Shown one piece after another: positions 39,505-49,229 of a stretch of 64,000 nt of DNA. The first letter of the stretch is position 1; every line of letters begins with the position of its first letter. The position numbers and the translations under genes are program-made. The notes beneath the pieces are model-generated. The model did not search any database, was not told the origin of the DNA, and was given only the letters and a program-made list of their open reading frames with translations. This stretch comes from an uncultured Methanobrevibacter sp. (GTDB lineage: Archaea; Methanobacteriota; Methanobacteria; Methanobacteriales; Methanobacteriaceae): the NCBI RefSeq assembly GCF_902769175.1, contig NZ_CACXNW010000002.1, positions 1 to 64,000 on the forward strand, written 5' to 3'.

Positions 39505-39585
39505 TTAATATTATATTTTTTCTTTTGAGTGTTGAGAATTTAAAAATAATTTAAATAATTTATTTTTAATTTTTGAGTGTTTAAT

Positions 39586-40104
39586 ATGGTTGAAATTGAT
39601 TTTAATTGTGAAAGCTGTGATTTTTCATTTAGGGATAAAAGTTTAATCTTTTATTTAGACACAGATTTAGATGATTTAGATTCTATTTTAAATTTTTATT
39701 CCGATGATGAAAAGTCAAACAGCCACATAGACCTTATTGAAGATGGACATAATAAGGAAAATTCTGATAAAATGACAAAATCATTAATTTCAGGTTTCCT
39801 CTATGAGAATTATTGTCCAAACTGCAAAAAATTGATTAAAACCTATGTTCCAGAATCAAATGAACTTTTCACTGTGAAAGAAATTGAAAGGATATTGGCT
39901 AAGGAAATTTCTAAAAATCTTAATGAAGAAGAAAAGAAAACATATAAAATACTGTTTTTTGATTTTAAAAAGACATTTTATAAGGATAGGAGAAATGTTT
40001 TGGAAAATAATTCCTGTCCAAACTGCAATAATGAAATGTCTTTAGTGATTTCTGAAAAAACTCCATGCCCAATGTGTGGAGGGCAATTAAAAGAAGAATT
40101 TTAA
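39586..40104 (+). CDS. Zinc-ribbon protein of unknown function between cofE and cofD
   Basis: A 172-residue protein with four CxxC pairs (CESC near the start, CPNC in the middle, and CPNC and CPMC near the C-terminus), enough for two zinc ribbons. The middle is acidic and variable (DDLDDLDSILNFYSDD), followed by a lysine-rich helical region. The start ATG at 39586 has GAGTGTTTAAT upstream; a GTG three codons before is possible. I do not recognise the family. Its place between two F420-synthesis genes suggests a related role, which is inference only. Confidence 0.75.
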   Translation: MVEIDFNCESCDFSFRDKSLIFYLDTDLDDLDSILNFYSDDEKSNSHIDLIEDGHNKENSDKMTKSLISGFLYENYCPNCKKLIKTYVPESNELFTVKEIERILAKEISKNLNEEEKKTYKILFFDFKKTFYKDRRNVLENNSCPNCNNEMSLVISEKTPCPMCGGQLKEEF

Positions 40105-40223
40105 AGTTAATATTATAAAAAAAGATAAAATTTTGATTTAAACTATTAAATAAGAAATTTAAAAATTTATCTTATAAAACTAAAAAAAGAATTTTATGCA
40201 AACCTATTAAACGAGATGTTATC

Positions 40224-41129
40224 ATGATTACAATACTTTCTGGAGGAACTGGTACTCCAAAATTGATTCAAGGAATAAAGGAAATCTATCCTGAAGAGGA
40301 AATAACAGTTATAGTGAATACTGTAGAAAACCTATACATGTCTAGAGGATATATTGCAGCAGACATTGATACTGTAATGTATACCTTTGCAGACATTATC
40401 GATGATGAGTTTTGGTATGGAATCAAGGGAGACACTTTCCTTGTTAGAGAATATCTAATGGACCTTGGAACAGAAGAACTTCTTAAATTGGGAGATAGAG
40501 ACAGAGCAACCAAACTTCAAAAAGCAATCCTGCTTGAAGAAGGATGGACATTAAGTGACATCGTAGAATTGCAAAAAAGCAAATTAGGAGTTAAGGCAAC
40601 AATTATCCCAATGAGTGATGAAGAGTCTGAAATAACTATTGTAACCAAGGAATATGGAGAAATCGAATTCCATGAATTCCTAATAAAATACCAATGCAAC
40701 TGTGATGTTCTTGAAGTAAAGTACGGTGATGTCTCTCCAAGTCCAAAGCTTATTGAAGCAATAGAAAAAGCAGATAAAATAATAATGGGACCATCAAATC
40801 CTATCACTTCAATCAGACCAATCATTTCAATCAAGGGGGTTGAAGAGGCATTGAAAGAAAAGGATGTTATTGCAGTATCCCCATTTGTTGGTACATCTGC
40901 ATTTAGTGGCCCTGCAGGACAATTCATGAATGCCTTTGGTTTGGAAACATCTTCAAAAGGAGTTGCAGAGGTTTATAGGCCATTCCTAAAAACACTTGTC
41001 ATAGACAATCAAGATGAAGACCTTAAGGAAGAGGTTGAAAAGATCATTCCAAATGTCATAGTGACCAATACTTTCATGAAAACAATTGAAGACAAGGTCA
41101 ATCTTGCAAAAGTGGTTTTAGATAAATAA
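40224..41129 (+). CDS. cofD: 2-phospho-L-lactate transferase CofD
   Basis: Transfers the phospholactyl moiety from the guanylated donor to FO, giving F420-0. Diagnostic phrases are ITILSGGTGTPKLIQGI at the N-terminus, VIVNTVENLYMSRGYIAAD, MGPSNPITSIRPII and VSPFVGTSAFSGPAGQFM. The 301 residues are normal. From memory the Methanothermobacter orthologue is MTH1018. The start ATG follows GAGATGTTATC. Confidence 0.96.
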   Translation: MITILSGGTGTPKLIQGIKEIYPEEEITVIVNTVENLYMSRGYIAADIDTVMYTFADIIDDEFWYGIKGDTFLVREYLMDLGTEELLKLGDRDRATKLQKAILLEEGWTLSDIVELQKSKLGVKATIIPMSDEESEITIVTKEYGEIEFHEFLIKYQCNCDVLEVKYGDVSPSPKLIEAIEKADKIIMGPSNPITSIRPIISIKGVEEALKEKDVIAVSPFVGTSAFSGPAGQFMNAFGLETSSKGVAEVYRPFLKTLVIDNQDEDLKEEVEKIIPNVIVTNTFMKTIEDKVNLAKVVLDK

Positions 41130-41262
41130 TCATCAAAAATAAAAAGGGATAAACAGATCCTAAAATTTAGAAAAAAATCATCAAAAATAAAAAGGGATAA
41201 GAAATACTAAAATTTAGAAAAAATCATCAAAAATAAAAAAGGATAAACAAATCCTAAAAAAT
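41128..41262. repeat. 46-48-bp tandem repeat (3 copies) at the cofD stop
   Basis: CATCAAAAATAAAAAGGGAT recurs at 41131, 41179 and 41225. The first copy starts at the cofD stop codon itself. This array is A-rich rather than U-rich in the sense strand, unlike most others here. Confidence 0.9.
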
Positions 41263-41400
41263 ACATAAAATAATTATTAATAAAAAACTTTAGAAAAGTA
41301 TTAAAAAATAAACTATTTTTAAAAAAAATATTTCCTAAATGCTTAAAGTTTAAATATGATTTTAGTTATAACTAAATATATTACTATTAGGTGAAAATAT

Positions 41401-42162
41401 ATGATACAAATGACTTTGATACAAATCGATAATTATGGTCCATGGACAGTAACTCCAAGACCACGTACAGAATCTGACCTTCAAATATTACAAGCAGAAC
41501 TTTTTGCAGATGTACAAAGATTGATAGCTGCTAAAAAAGGTTTAGTATTCTTTACAAGATTTGATAATCTACTTGCAGTAACAAACGGTCTTAATGAAGA
41601 AGACCACATGAGAATTCAAAGATCCATTAGAAACAGATACCCAATCACAATCAGTATGGGTGTAGGAGCAGCAGAAACTGCACATGAAGCTCAAAGATTA
41701 GCAACCATTGCACTTCAAAAGGAAGGTGGAGCTCAATCTTCTGGAAGAAAAGAAATACTAGCAATCAACAATTTAATTGAAAACCCAGAAGACAGTTTCG
41801 TACAAGCTGCACATATTGATATCAACAGTGTTACTGAAACTTTAACTGACATTGAATCTGCTTTTGATACAATCTTTATGGTAAACAAAGCTCAACATTA
41901 CCTCATGACCAAGTTAAGAGAAAAAGGAGCATTATTGTTCTTTATTGGTGGAGACAACTTCATGTCCCCATGTAATGGCTTAAGCGAAGATGACCTTACC
42001 CAAATTCTTAAGGAAATCTATGATGAAATCGGAATCGGTTTAAAGGCAGGTATTGGTAGAGCAGACAATATGGAAGATGCTGCATACATGGCAGACATCG
42101 GACTTGAAATTATTCGTGCAGGAAATAATAAAGATTGGATACATGTAATTGAAGAACTTTAA
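41401..42162 (+). CDS. arfA: GTP cyclohydrolase III (ArfA)
   Basis: Converts GTP to the formamidopyrimidine FAPy, the first step toward riboflavin and the FO part of F420 in archaea. It opens [20 protein letters not shown], which is nearly invariant in the family, and has two related halves with [14 protein letters not shown] and [15 protein letters not shown]. The 253 residues are normal. A TIM-barrel protein follows, the same neighbour as in Methanocaldococcus (MJ0145 then MJ0144, from memory). Confidence 0.95.
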   Translation: MIQMTLIQIDNYGPWTVTPRPRTESDLQILQAELFADVQRLIAAKKGLVFFTRFDNLLAVTNGLNEEDHMRIQRSIRNRYPITISMGVGAAETAHEAQRLATIALQKEGGAQSSGRKEILAINNLIENPEDSFVQAAHIDINSVTETLTDIESAFDTIFMVNKAQHYLMTKLREKGALLFFIGGDNFMSPCNGLSEDDLTQILKEIYDEIGIGLKAGIGRADNMEDAAYMADIGLEIIRAGNNKDWIHVIEEL

Positions 42163-42281
42163 AAAAAATCTTATTTTCACTTAATTTAACTCTCTTTATT
42201 TTCCTTTTTTTATTTTTATTTTTTAATTTTTAACTATTTTTAAAGAAAAATTATTTATGAACTATTTAAGGAAGTGTTAAC

Positions 42282-43013
42282 ATTAAAGTACTTGCACCTA
42301 TGGCAGGAATAACAAATGCGGAATTTGCAATGAAACTCATACCTTATGGATTTGACACAGTCACCATTGGAGGATACAATACTGACAATGAGTCAATAGA
42401 GGCTTGTGAAAAAATCATAGCAAGAGGTAGAAAAGAGTTCAATTATCCTAAAAAAGAAATCTATGAAGTAATTGAAAATGAAGTTAACACAATTAAAGAC
42501 AGTTTTGATGTGACAGTGAGTGCAAACTTAAGAGGAACAACTCCAGATCCATTGATTGAAATAAGCAAAATAAAGAACTTGGACATAATTGAAATCAACT
42601 GCCATTGCAGACAGGAAGAGCTTGTTGCAGTTGGATGTGGACAAAGCATGTTGCTAAGACCAGATTTGGAAGATTATGTCAAAGAGGTTGTCAAAAAATC
42701 AGAATCAAAAGTTTCAATGAAAATGAGAGCAAATGTAGAAGGTGTTGACAACCTTGCAATAGCTAAACTGGCAGAAGACTGTGGAGTAGACTATCTGCAT
42801 ATTGATGCGATGAAAAAAGGAGTTAGAGATGCTGATTTTGACTTAATCAAGGAAATATCAGAAAATACAAATATTTTCATCATTGGAAACAATTCAATCA
42901 ATTCCATTGCACAATTAGAAAAAATGTTGAATGCAGGAGCAAATGGAATTTCAATAGCTAGAGCTGCTATTAACGGAAAATTAAATTTTGATTTGAATGA
43001 AATTAAAATTTAA
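42282..43013 (+). CDS. Dihydrouridine-synthase-like TIM-barrel protein (MJ0144 family), probable AUU start
   Basis: Flavin-type TIM barrel resembling dihydrouridine synthases (VLAPMAGITNAEF at the N-terminus, IIEINCHCRQEEL, VSMKMRANVEG, FIIGNNSINSIAQLE). The first ATG (42300) lies inside the conserved LAPMAG. The family begins about six residues earlier (M-x-V-LAPMAG), and exactly there the frame has ATT (42282) preceded by AAGGAAGTG at proper spacing, with no ATG, GTG or TTG available before the upstream stop. An AUU start is therefore likely. The substrate is unknown; the conserved link to arfA points to flavin or F420 metabolism. Confidence 0.85.
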   Translation: MKVLAPMAGITNAEFAMKLIPYGFDTVTIGGYNTDNESIEACEKIIARGRKEFNYPKKEIYEVIENEVNTIKDSFDVTVSANLRGTTPDPLIEISKIKNLDIIEINCHCRQEELVAVGCGQSMLLRPDLEDYVKEVVKKSESKVSMKMRANVEGVDNLAIAKLAEDCGVDYLHIDAMKKGVRDADFDLIKEISENTNIFIIGNNSINSIAQLEKMLNAGANGISIARAAINGKLNFDLNEIKI

Positions 43014-43036
43014 TTATTTTTTCTTTTTTTTTTTGA
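43014..43036 (+). terminator. Poly-T terminator after the TIM-barrel gene
   Basis: A run of about 18 pyrimidines, nearly all T, begins two bases after the stop codon. Archaeal RNA polymerase stops at such U-tracts without needing a hairpin. Confidence 0.55.
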
Positions 43037-43130
43037 GTTTGTAAAAAAGTTTAGGCTTAAAATCATAATTTGATTTTTACTTATAAAGAGATCTAATAAA
43101 ATTATAATAAGCCTATAAAATTTTACAGCC
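43037..43130 (-). repeat. 94-bp dispersed element, copy 2 (inverted relative to copy 1)
   Basis: Read on the minus strand it matches 22724-22817 almost throughout: CTGTAAAATTTTATAGGCTT at one end, TTTATAAGTAAAAAT inside and TTTTAAGCCTAAACTTTTTT at the other. It sits between the TIM-barrel gene terminator and the promoter region of the adhesin gene. Confidence 0.75.
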
Positions 43131-43334
43131 ACCTTTTTTTAAATTTTTATACATTTCGATAAAATTACGTACTATTTTTATACAATTAACTTTTTATAAA
43201 AAATTTTTTTTAAATTTGAAAAATATTCAATTTCTGAACTAATATATGAATAAAATATATTGTTTAAAAAAATTTATATTAATAATGTTATATAAATAAT
43301 ATTAAAAAATAAACAATTTTTAGGAGATACAACT

Positions 43335-45277
43335 ATGAAATTCCAAAGATATGCCACTTTGGTACTGATACTCTTAGTTTGTATGATTAGTATCTCTGCA
43401 GTTAATGCAGCAGATGATTCTACAAGCGGCATTATCAGTACTAGCGATAATGAAGAATTAATTTTAGATGAAATAATCAGCGATGATGTTTCAACAAGCA
43501 CTGATGCTGATGATATAGAACTAAATTTAGCTGACAATGATGATGTAGATGAAATTATTTCCAGTACTGAAGAACCAGCATTAAAAGAAGAGCAAACAGG
43601 TTCATTTACAGATTTAAATAATCTTATTGCTAGTGGAAATGCTGATAATCCAATTACTTTAAACCGCAATTATAAATATACTGATGATGATTCTGATTTT
43701 AATAACGGAATCAATATAAACCATGCGATAATAATTAATGGTGCGGGATTTACAATAGATGGATCAAATAAAGCACGTATTTTTAATATAACTTCAGATA
43801 ATGTCATATTCAATGACATCACTTTTATCAATGCTTACCGCATAGGTTCCAATGGAGGAGCCATTACAGGAGATTGTACTGCAATAAACTGTAACTTCAT
43901 AAACAACACCGCTGAACTCAGAGTAGGAATAACCGATGATGGCACTGTAACCTTCTTTGGTTCTGGTGGTGCCATGATGGGAGGTACTGCAATAAACTGT
44001 AACTTCATAAACAACACAGCAGGCTTGCTTGGAGGGGCTATGTTTGGTGGTAATGCAATAAACTGTAACTTCATAAACAACACAGCAGATCAACAAGGAG
44101 GGGCTATTTATCAAGGTTATATGACTCTTTGTAAGTTTGTAAATAATGAATATTATGATACTGGAATTACTTCTGCTAATTTTATTGCTCTAGACTTTAC
44201 TTCCACCTATAACTCTGGTGAAAAATTAATATTCAATGTACTAGCTGACAAAAAACTTTATGATGGCCTTAACACCACCATTAAAGTTTATCAAGGTGAC
44301 AACTTAGTAGGAACCTATTATGGATTAAGTGGTAACCAAGGAGGATGGGCTCCTAATTTGAATCCGGAGAATATAAAGTGGTCTTAAGTCTCGAAAATAT
44401 TGCAGGAATCAATGATTGCACAATTAATATAAAAATTTTAGGTCAAACTACCATCAAAACAAACAACCTTGTAACTGCTTATAATAGTGGTGATAACTTC
44501 ATTATTACCTTAAGTTATGGTAAACCTTTAAGTGGAGTTGCTGTGACTGTTGATTTCAATGGTGCTGTAAAAAATTATACAACTGATAATAATGGTCAAA
44601 TAAAAATATCTACCAAAGGATTAACAGTAGGAAATTATAATGCTAAAATCTCTTATGCAGGAGAAGGTTGCTACTTAGGATCAACTGCTAGCGCTGTTGT
44701 GAAAATCAACAAAGCTAAAACTAAAATTACAGCCCCTGCAATTACTGCAACTTATAATAAGTACAAAGATTTAGTAATTACTTTAAAAGACAGCAATGGA
44801 AAAGCTTTAAGCAACGCTCAAGTAGTCATATATCTAAATGGTATTAAAAAACTCACTACTGATAAAAATGGACAAGTAAAAATATCCACTAAAGACTTGG
44901 CACCAAAAGCATATTCAGTAGACATCTTATATAATGGAAATGAGAACTACGTGGACTCCTCTGCTACTACAAAAATAACAGTTAAAAAAGCTACTCCAAC
45001 ATTGACTGCCAGTGCAAAAACCTTCAAAGTTAGTGTAAAAACTAAAAAGTACAGCATTACTTTGAAAGACAACACAGGAAAAGTCATGAAAAACACTAAA
45101 GTTACTTTGACTGTCAATAAGAAAACCTATACTGTAAAAACTAACAGTAAAGGTATAGCTACCTTCTCAATTACCAACTTAAATAAAAAAGGTAAATTTA
45201 CTGCAACTGTTACCTATGCAGGAAGCAGCTACTACAACAAAGTAACTAAAAAATCAGTGATTACTATAAAAGCTTAA
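43335..45277 (+). pseudogene. Adhesin-like secreted protein, one frameshift
   Basis: Starts at an ATG with AGGAGATACAACT upstream and a clear signal peptide (VLILLVCMISISAVNA). A beta-helix domain follows with coils of the INCNFINNTA type; three copies of a 29-bp DNA unit begin at 43881, 43989 and 44055. Three Ig-like domains complete it (for example VVKINKAKTKITAPAITATY, then YKDLVITLKDSNGKALSNAQ). Near 44372-44378 the frame shifts: adding one A to AAA in ENIK joins the two frames as ENIKVVLSLENIAG, giving about 647 residues. There is no C-terminal anchor; the end (KKSVITIKA) is the usual strand of the last domain. Confidence 0.8.
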
Positions 45278-45286
45278 AATTAAATT

Positions 45287-45312
45287 AAAAGAGTTTAAAA
45301 CCAAACTCTTTT
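45287..45312. terminator. Bidirectional hairpin terminator between convergent genes
   Basis: A perfect 10-bp inverted repeat, AAAAGAGTTT and AAACTCTTTT with a 6-base loop, is followed by a T-rich tract on the plus strand. It lies between the adhesin stop codon and the convergent TfoX-like gene and can serve both. Confidence 0.75.
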
Positions 45313-45329
45313 TTCTCTTTTTTATTAAT

Positions 45330-45587
45330 TCATTCCTTGTTCAAATTATAAAACGCTTTTAAGTTTTCCTTATCTTCTTCAGATAAGTTATGCCAACGAA
45401 TGTTTTGTACAGCACCCTCCAATGCCATTAATCTATTTAAACATGCACTATCATCTATTTCTTTAATTTTTAGCCATGCCTCTTTACTTCCAAGATTGAT
45501 TAATTCATCGACAGTGTTTATCCCTACATCATTTAACTGTTTTTCAAGTACTTTTCCAATATTTGGCAGTTTAGATAGTTCACCCAT
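45330..45587 (-). CDS. TfoX C-terminal-domain protein
   Basis: An 85-residue protein made only of the TfoX/Sxy C-terminal (helix-hairpin-helix) domain: LSKLPNIGKVLEKQLNDVGI, TVDELINLGSKEAWLKI, ACLNRLMALEGAVQNIRWHN. Such stand-alone domains are common in archaea and their function is unknown. The ATG has GAGGTATTAAA upstream. Confidence 0.88.
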   Translation of the reverse strand: MGELSKLPNIGKVLEKQLNDVGINTVDELINLGSKEAWLKIKEIDDSACLNRLMALEGAVQNIRWHNLSEEDKENLKAFYNLNKE

Positions 45588-45716
45588 TTTAATACCTCAC
45601 TAACTGTTAAAAAATATTATTGTATTTCATTTCCCCTTAAATCCATTTATTTTAAATTTGTATTTTCAGTTTATAAAATTTTGCACATTTTCAAAAGACA
45701 AACTATATATTAAATG

Positions 45717-45736
45717 TTATGAATATATATTCATAA
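45717..45736. promoter_or_regulatory. 20-bp perfect palindrome upstream of the DUF134 gene
   Basis: TTATGAATATATATTCATAA reads the same on both strands. Its right half recurs once more 16-18 bases downstream (ATATATATTCATAA up to 45753). It lies about 75 bases before the DUF134 regulator start, in the promoter region, and is a candidate operator for that protein. Confidence 0.55.
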
Positions 45737-45811
45737 TAAATATATATTCATAATGAAATCATTATCAAATATATTAAATCTTAATAAATTTTAAGAAAAT
45801 GGAGAGAATAA

Positions 45812-46450
45812 ATGGTTAGGCCAAAGATAGAAAGGAGAATTGTGAAAAAACCTGATTATACTTGCCTAAAGCATGGAGATGTGCTTGAAAATGATCAAGA
45901 AACAATCAAAATGAATCTTGATGAATTTGAAGCAATCAGATTAGGTGATTATCACAATATAAAGCAAAAAGAGGCTGCAGAATTGATGGGAATTTCACAG
46001 CCTACATTCCACAGAATCATTAACTCTGCAAGAAAAAAGACAGCAATGTCCTTAATTGAAGGCAAGAAAATTGAAATAAACAATGAAAACTTCCAAGGGG
46101 AAGAAAAGATTTACATCTGCAAGGATTGTGGATTTCAATGGAACAATCCCAAAAAGGAATACACAAACTGTCCCGACTGCAAGTCTCAAAACATTGAAAT
46201 AATCAAGAATGATTTGGAAAGCAAATCATCTGCTCCGCAAATCTTCAATGTACCTGAAGCTTCAAAATATCCTTTGAATGAAAGACGTTCATTTGGAGGA
46301 TCAGGAAGTGGAAGAGGACCATCAAAAGCATGCGAATGTCCTAACTGCGGTTACATAGCACCAAAGATTAGAGGATTCCCATGCAGAAACATAAAATGTC
46401 CTGAATGCGGAACACCATTATGCGGTTCAAATCATAAGGAAAAAAGCTAA
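45812..46450 (+). CDS. DUF134 family helix-turn-helix protein with zinc ribbons
   Basis: Predicted DNA-binding regulator. The DUF134 domain covers residues 1-90 (RPKIERRIVKKP, LDEFEAIRLGDYHNIKQKEA, MGISQPTFHRIINSARKK). A zinc ribbon follows (CKDCG and CPDC, residues about 103-122), then a C-terminal cysteine-rich segment after a glycine/arginine stretch (SGSGRGPSKACECPNCG, PCRNIKCPECGTPLC). The double cysteine extension exceeds the minimal family. The ATG has GGAGAGAATAA upstream. Confidence 0.85.
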   Translation: MVRPKIERRIVKKPDYTCLKHGDVLENDQETIKMNLDEFEAIRLGDYHNIKQKEAAELMGISQPTFHRIINSARKKTAMSLIEGKKIEINNENFQGEEKIYICKDCGFQWNNPKKEYTNCPDCKSQNIEIIKNDLESKSSAPQIFNVPEASKYPLNERRSFGGSGSGRGPSKACECPNCGYIAPKIRGFPCRNIKCPECGTPLCGSNHKEKS

Positions 46451-46655
46451 TGAAAACAATGAAATTTGATAGAAATGTGTAAAAATATCAAAATTTATAT
46501 TAATAATATCGTTTATAAATAATATACATATAATTTAATAAATTAATTTTTGATATAAATCTAAAAATAAATTTAATGAATAAATTTAATGAAATATCAA
46601 AAAATCTAATAAAAAATTAAAATAATTATAATTACAACAATTATCAGGTGGGCTT

Positions 46656-48266
46656 ATGTCTTTCATAACTTTAAAAAATATTAATAAGTTATTTAATGGA
46701 GAACCTGTTCTTAAAGATATTAACTTAACTATAGAAGAAGGTTCTACCTTAGGTATTCTCGGTAGAAGTGGTAGTGGAAAATCTGTTTTAATCAATATGC
46801 TAAGAGGTACAAAGGAATACGCTCCAGACAGTGGACAAGTAATCTTTGACTTGGCAATTTGTGAAAACAAAAAATGCTTGCATGTTGAACCTGCTTCAAA
46901 GGCTGGTGAAAAATGTCCAGAATGTGGAGCAGAATTAAAAGCTAAGGAAATTGACTTTTGGAATGCTGACAGATTAGAAAAGGCAGCAATCAGAAGAAGA
47001 ATTTCCATCATGCTTCAAAGAAACTTTGCATTATACGATGAACAAAGTGTAATTGAAAACGTATTGAATGCAATGGGTGACGAAGGCAGATACGAAGAAG
47101 AGAATATTTACAACGCTATTGACTTATTGGAAATGGTTCAAATGAGTCACAGGGTTACTCACATTGCTCGTGACTTAAGTGGAGGAGAAAAGCAAAGGGT
47201 ATTGCTTGCAAGACAATTGGCTAAAAATCCAATGTTGCTTTTAGCAGACGAACCAACAGGTACCTTAGACCCACAAACCGCTGAAAAACTTCACCAAACC
47301 TTGATTGAAGGTGTAAAGGATGAGGGAATCAGTATGGTAATCACTTCCCACTGGCCAGAAGTTATGAATCAATTAGCTGACGATGCAATATGGTTAGACA
47401 ATGGAGAAATCATTGAACATGGTCACCCAGATGTCATCGTTCCAAAATTCCTTGAAACAGTTCCTCAAGCTGAAAGAGTGGAAAAAGTTGAGCACACCGA
47501 AGAAATCATTAGAGTAAAAGACATCAAAAAACATTACTACTCAATTGAAAGAGGAGTGGTTAAGGCTGTAGACGGCGTAAGCTTAACAATCAACCAAGGA
47601 GAAATCTATGGTATTGTAGGTCTTAGTGGATCAGGTAAAACCACATTAACCAGAATGATGATTGGATTAACTGAACCAAGTGCTGGAGAGCTTGAAATTA
47701 AATTAGGTGATGATTGGATTGATATGAAAAAGCCAGGCCCATTAAACAGAGGCCGTGTAACTCCATACTTAGGTTTATTACACCAAGAATACTCATTATA
47801 TCCTCACAGAGACATTTTAGGAAACTTAACTGATGCTATCAGCTTAAACTTACCTGCAGAATTTGCAAAAATCAAAGCGGCACATATCCTTGAAACCGTA
47901 GGATTTGAAAAGGAAAAATCCATGAGCATTTTATCCAAATGGCAAGATGAGTTAAGTGGAGGAGAAAGACACAGAGTAGCTCTTGCACAAGTTCTCATTA
48001 AGGAACCTAATATTGTAGTATTAGACGAACCAACAGGTACCATGGATCCAGTTACAAGAATCATTGTAACCAATTCCATCTTAAAAGCAAGAGATGAATT
48101 GGACCAAACCTTTGTAATTATTTCTCACGATATGGATTTCGTATTAGATGTTTGTGATAAGGCAAGCCTAATGAGAGGAGGAAAACTCCTCAGTACTGGA
48201 ACTCCAGAAGAAATCGTTGCAGAGTTAACTGGTGAAGAAAAAGCAGATATGATTAAAGACCATTAA
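46656..48266 (+). CDS. atwA: Methyl-coenzyme M reductase activation component A2 (AtwA)
   Basis: Twin ABC ATPase without membrane domains that takes part in ATP-dependent reductive activation of the nickel cofactor F430 in methyl-CoM reductase. Each half has Walker A ([16 protein letters not shown]), signature ([16 protein letters not shown]) and Walker B (LLLADEP, IVVLDEP). Inserted in the first half is a four-cysteine motif (CENKKC ... CPEC), typical of AtwA. The 536 residues are normal. Start ATG with AGGTGGGCTT upstream. A TTCG hairpin follows the stop. Confidence 0.95.
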   Translation: MSFITLKNINKLFNGEPVLKDINLTIEEGSTLGILGRSGSGKSVLINMLRGTKEYAPDSGQVIFDLAICENKKCLHVEPASKAGEKCPECGAELKAKEIDFWNADRLEKAAIRRRISIMLQRNFALYDEQSVIENVLNAMGDEGRYEEENIYNAIDLLEMVQMSHRVTHIARDLSGGEKQRVLLARQLAKNPMLLLADEPTGTLDPQTAEKLHQTLIEGVKDEGISMVITSHWPEVMNQLADDAIWLDNGEIIEHGHPDVIVPKFLETVPQAERVEKVEHTEEIIRVKDIKKHYYSIERGVVKAVDGVSLTINQGEIYGIVGLSGSGKTTLTRMMIGLTEPSAGELEIKLGDDWIDMKKPGPLNRGRVTPYLGLLHQEYSLYPHRDILGNLTDAISLNLPAEFAKIKAAHILETVGFEKEKSMSILSKWQDELSGGERHRVALAQVLIKEPNIVVLDEPTGTMDPVTRIIVTNSILKARDELDQTFVIISHDMDFVLDVCDKASLMRGGKLLSTGTPEEIVAELTGEEKADMIKDH

Positions 48267-48268
48267 CC

Positions 48269-48301
48269 CAAGCTTTTTTGGCCTTCGGCCAAAAAACCTT
48301 G
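48269..48301 (+). terminator. TTCG-capped hairpin after atwA
   Basis: Three bases after the atwA stop: CAAG, CTTTTTTGGCC, TTCG loop, GGCCAAAAAA, C, CTTG, followed by ACCAAAATATTTT. Same design as the hairpin after sucC, with a different stem core. Confidence 0.75.
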
Positions 48302-48389
48302 ACCAAAATATTTTCATTTGATACTTTGGTAAAAATCTTTTAATTTTCTTTTTTTTTTTATTTAAATTATTTACTATTTTTTATTTTTA

Positions 48390-48521
48390 AATTTATTTCA
48401 ATACATAAATTCTTATTTTTTAAATGAAAATTTTAACTTTATTCCAATACAGGAATCATTATTTTTTTAAATGAAAATTTTAACTTTATTCCAATACAGG
48501 AATCATTATTTTTTTAAATGA
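48390..48521. repeat. 48-bp tandem repeat (2.7 copies) downstream of atwA
   Basis: TTTATTCCAATACAGGAATC recurs at 48438 and 48486, with a degenerate copy near 48392; each unit continues ATTATTTTTTTAAATGAAAA. It is U-rich in the atwA transcript. The palindromic ATTCC...GGAAT inside each unit could form a small hairpin. Confidence 0.9.
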
Positions 48522-48695
48522 ATATATTCTGTAAATAATTTTTTTAAACTTTTTAAACTATTTTTATTCAAATTTCTAAATTTTTTTAAAAACTTATATT
48601 AATATAAACAAACAAAATTTATAATGTTATAATATTAATTAAATAAAATTTATTAATATTCATTAAATTATTTACTAAAAATTAGAGGAAAAATT

Positions 48696-49178
48696 ATGGT
48701 ATGGGAAAATTCACCGTCACATATTTGTAGAGGAGGAGATGTAAGAGGACTCGCATTCTGTTGTCCTCCAGTAAAACCTTGCCCTATCATGGGAGCTTTA
48801 AGAGAAGTTGGATTGACTCCTCAAGAATTCTTAGACATCAAACAAAAATTTGCAAGTGAAACAAGATTAGGAGAAGGACCAGCAACTTGCTTCGGTTCTT
48901 TAGTATGGTGCTGCAAAACTTCAAAACCTTGTCCTTTAAGAGACATGACCTTAAACCAAATAGGCATGAGTGAAGAGGAATATATGGATTTGAAAAAGCA
49001 ATTATCAGAAGTTATATTAAATGCAGGAACACCACCTACATCAAATGAAGCAGTCTTTGCACTTTCACAAACCTTTGACATTAGTGAAGCTGAAGCTGAA
49101 AAGGTCCTTGCAGACTGTAATAATGACTTAAGAATGGCTGTAAAATTACTTAAGCTTAAAGAATTGGAAAAGAAATAA
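48696..49178 (+). CDS. Methanogenesis marker 9 domain protein
   Basis: A 160-residue cysteine-rich protein confined to methanogens as far as known. Two related halves each hold a conserved cysteine block: [20 protein letters not shown] (residues 11-30) and [21 protein letters not shown]-terminal helical segment ([20 protein letters not shown]) resembles a UBA-like three-helix domain. Biochemical function is unknown. It lies between atwA and the tetrapyrrole genes, 51 bases before the siroheme-synthase-like gene, so cotranscription with it is likely. Confidence 0.85.
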   Translation: MVWENSPSHICRGGDVRGLAFCCPPVKPCPIMGALREVGLTPQEFLDIKQKFASETRLGEGPATCFGSLVWCCKTSKPCPLRDMTLNQIGMSEEEYMDLKKQLSEVILNAGTPPTSNEAVFALSQTFDISEAEAEKVLADCNNDLRMAVKLLKLKELEKK

Positions 49179-49229
49179 TCTTTCAAAACGTTCCATCAAT
49201 TGGATAATTCAAAATAATCATGTGATAAT

